20,453 bases of DNA from Pigoraptor vietnamica (Eukaryota > Opisthokonta > Filasterea), in NCBI GenBank assembly GCA_943704525.1, contig CALSCQ010000498.1, positions 1 to 20,453 of the forward strand. Direction: 5' to 3'. Below are positions 18,640 to 20,453 of this stretch, piece after piece. The notes under the pieces were generated by a model. The model did no database searches and was not told where the DNA came from. It saw only the letters and a list, made by a program, of their open reading frames with translations. The first letter of the stretch is position 1. Each line of letters begins with the position of its first letter. A program made the position numbers and the translations under genes.

Positions 18640-19407
18640 ATGGCGGTGAGTGTCGACGGATGCCTGCGTCACTGTTTTTAGTGCGATGTGACGCAGATTG
18701 CTCAAAGATGCTAATCTTTTCGACCCATCTCGTTGAAACAGGCCGGCAAGACGGGAAGCAAGACGGGCAGCAAGCAGAAGGGCGAGAAGTCGAAGGCCGT
18801 TTCGCGGTCGTCGCGCGCCGGGCTCCAGGTAAAATTGGATGTCGCCGAAGTGTAACTGGTGCATCGCCAACGGTCTGGCCGTAGAAAGATGCTCAGTGGT
18901 GCAGACCCATGGTCTTCATATTCGCCCTCCCTTGCGTGCGTCTCTTCGTATGGGCGTTGTAGTAATGCCTTGTCTCTACAATTGGTGGGATCCACTTGAC
19001 GATTTGCAACCGTGCCGCTATTTTCCACCCCGTCATTCTTCTCATTTTTCGCCTCTTACCTCGTTGATCCGCAGTTCCCTGTGGGCCGCATCCACCGCAT
19101 CCTCAAGGACCGCACGACGAGCAACGGCCGCGTCGGTGCCACGGCTGCCGTGTACAGCGCCGCCATCCTCGAGTACCTCACGGCCGAGCTTCTCGAGCTT
19201 GCGGGCAACGCCTCGAAGGAGCTTAAGGTCAAGCGCATCACCCCGCGCCACCTCCAGCTCGCCATTCGCGGTGACGAGGAGCTCGACTCGCTCATCAAGG
19301 CCACGATCGCCGGCGGTGGTGTGGTGCCCCACATCCACAAGAGCCTCCTCGGCAAGAAGGCGGAGAAGAAGGGCGTCAAGGGCGCCGCCGGCTCGACGAG
19401 CCAGTAA
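18640..19407 (+). CDS. H2AZ: Histone variant H2A.Z (3 exons, 141 aa)
   Basis: Exons: 18640-18645 (only Met-Ala), 18742-18828, 19075-19407; both introns GT-AG, phase 0. H2A.Z replaces H2A in nucleosomes around promoters and is placed by SWR1-type remodellers. The histone fold is almost standard H2[15 protein letters not shown], the L1-loop [40 protein letters not shown] and the H2A.Z-specific docking stretch [14 protein letters not shown]. The acidic-patch residues (DEELD) are present. The N-tail is Lys/Gly/Ser-rich with a short repeat ([10 protein letters not shown]), offering acetylation sites. The C-tail is about a dozen residues longer than in animals and ends in Ser-Gln. The start is the ATG just before GCG-GTGAGT; exon 2 alone has no start. 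Confidence 0.96.
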
Positions 19408-20055
19408 GAATGTTCAACGGTCTCCGCTGCGGTCGCTGCTGATGGGGGTGCGCAAGTGTGTCCGGCGATTTGCGCCCGTCCACGCAGCGCTCCACTTGGT
19501 GTTGTCAGTGGAGCTGCTGCGAAGTCGTCGACAGCTGTAACCAAAGTGTGCCGTTTGCGCGGCAGCACTTTGGAGGACGCCTATCTTGTCCCAATTGCAT
19601 GCGTGTGCGGTCGTGGACGCGGTTTATGTCCACATGCAGTTGCGCTCCTTTGTTGGCAGTGGCCGTCTGATATTCGTCGCCTGCGTTTCTGTCTCTTTCG
19701 GTCTCGTTTTGACATTGGCCTTTGTACGCTTTTCTTTCTTTCTTTCTTTCTTTCTTTTTTTTTTTTGAATCGGCGCGCGTCTGAATTGCAAAAAACTTGA
19801 AAAAAAACAAAACAAAACAAAAAAACAACACACGACAAAGAGATTTGTGCGGCTGCCGAAGTGGATGCAAGACTCTTGTTACACGCGTTACACCTCACGT
19901 GGGATCGTGGTTTCAACATGGTTAACCTTGGCACTCGAATGTCAAGAGAAGGAACAGACAGCACTGGGACGGGTAGATAAGGGAAACGCTTCAGAGCACA
20001 CAGTCTCATTTGCGTCGGTTTTTTTTTCTGATTCTGCTTTGAGATCTCCGCCAAT
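19408..20055. other. Intergenic region between H2A.Z and the DNAJC25-like gene
   Basis: The first part should be the H2A.Z 3' untranslated region; TGTAA occurs 130 nt after the stop (19536-19540) and a 6-bp-stem hairpin (GTGGAC/GTCCAC) at about 19613-19633. A T-rich tract (19731-19766) faces an A-rich tract (about 19790-19827). CACGTG at 19896-19901 lies about 155 bases before the next start codon. No histone 3' stem-loop, tRNA or protein gene is recognised. Confidence 0.6.
19731..19766 (+). repeat. (TTTC)n-T12 tract with facing A-rich tract
   Basis: Six or so TTTC units run into 12 T, followed 24 bases later by an A-rich stretch with AAAAC units (about 19790-19827). The two could pair imperfectly. 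They sit between tandem genes. Confidence 0.8.
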
Positions 20056-20256
20056 ATGGGCCGTCACGTGCGCTTGCTGTTGGCTCTCGTCGCCGTTGTC
20101 GTGCTCGCGGATGCGGCACACGGCCTGATCGATGGCCTTTACTGCGGCCAGAAGAATTGCTACGACGTCGTTGGCGTGTCGCCGACGGCTGATAAGGCGG
20201 AGATCAAGCGCGCGTACAGGAAACTGTCGCTCAAGTTGCACCCCGACAGGAACAAG
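20056..20256 (+). CDS. DNAJC25: DNAJC25-like ER-membrane J-domain protein, first exon only
   Basis: This is a partial gene: exon 1 encodes 67 residues, then a GTGTGT donor at 20257 opens an intron running off the right edge. Residues 1-22 form a signal peptide or anchor ([18 protein letters not shown]). [17 protein letters not shown] follows, closely like the DNAJC25 family (GLYCG-x(2)-DCYEVLGV in animals), and a J-domain begins with helix I and helix II ([18 protein letters not shown]) with the Hsp70-stimulating HPD at residues 62-64. The protein probably recruits Hsp70 (BiP) at the ER membrane. The GLYCG-plus-Cys signature just after the signal sequence separates it from generic DnaJ proteins. 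The downstream J-domain helices and membrane segments lie beyond the window. Confidence 0.82.
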
Positions 20257-20320
20257 GTGTGTGTGCGCGAGTGTGCGGGCGTTCTCTGTTCCCACCGACG
20301 CACATCGGCGCACTTGCACG

Positions 20321-20453
<133 letters not shown>

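Noticed and set aside
19408-19730. tRNA, snoRNA or histone stem-loop after H2A.Z
   Set aside because: Only a small hairpin (about 19613-19633) is present; no cloverleaf, box motifs or canonical histone 3' stem-loop, which H2A.Z genes usually lack anyway.

Overview
This is a stretch of nuclear DNA from a microbial eukaryote. Genes are broken by many short introns (about 60-290 nt, nearly all GT-AG), coding DNA is GC-rich, and introns carry long CA/GT dinucleotide repeats. There are no bacterial-style operons, no RNA genes and no recognisable transposon or virus proteins. A full-length rotatin (a centriole/basal-body protein) points to a lineage that builds centrioles or flagella. I cannot name the organism. 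All family calls rest on remembered family sequences; no alignment or search was run.

Layout from left to right. Positions 1-669: no confident gene; an AT-rich patch (about 110-370) carries a promoter-like motif and a 53-codon ORF of doubtful status. 670-2048 (-): short TPX2-family spindle-assembly protein, 3 exons. 2049-2523: divergent promoter. 2524-11926 (+): rotatin (RTTN/Ana3), 24 exons, 2127 aa in my model, with one GC-AG intron. 11927-12116: short convergent gap. 12117-17937 (-): HIRA histone chaperone, 20 exons, 954 aa. 17938-18639: divergent promoter. 18640-19407 (+): histone variant H2A.Z, 3 exons, 141 aa. 19408-20055: intergenic. 20056 to the right edge (+): first exon of a DNAJC25-like ER J-protein, whose first intron ends the window inside a very long GT repeat. 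Splice phases join without a break in every multi-exon model, and the total lengths (2127, 954, 141 and 335 aa) are whole codons.

Two head-to-head gene pairs dominate: TPX2/RTTN (spindle and centriole) and HIRA/H2A.Z (histone chaperone and histone variant). Their promoters share E2F-like sites inside longer, nearly identical composite elements. One is an exact 13-mer, AAATTTTGGCGCC, with a conserved TTTTGCC just upstream. The other is a 20-mer matching at 18 of 20 positions, next to a GCGCG core. A more degenerate version lies near the left edge. I read this as a shared cell-cycle promoter module linking spindle, centriole and chromatin genes; it is the most unusual signal in the window.
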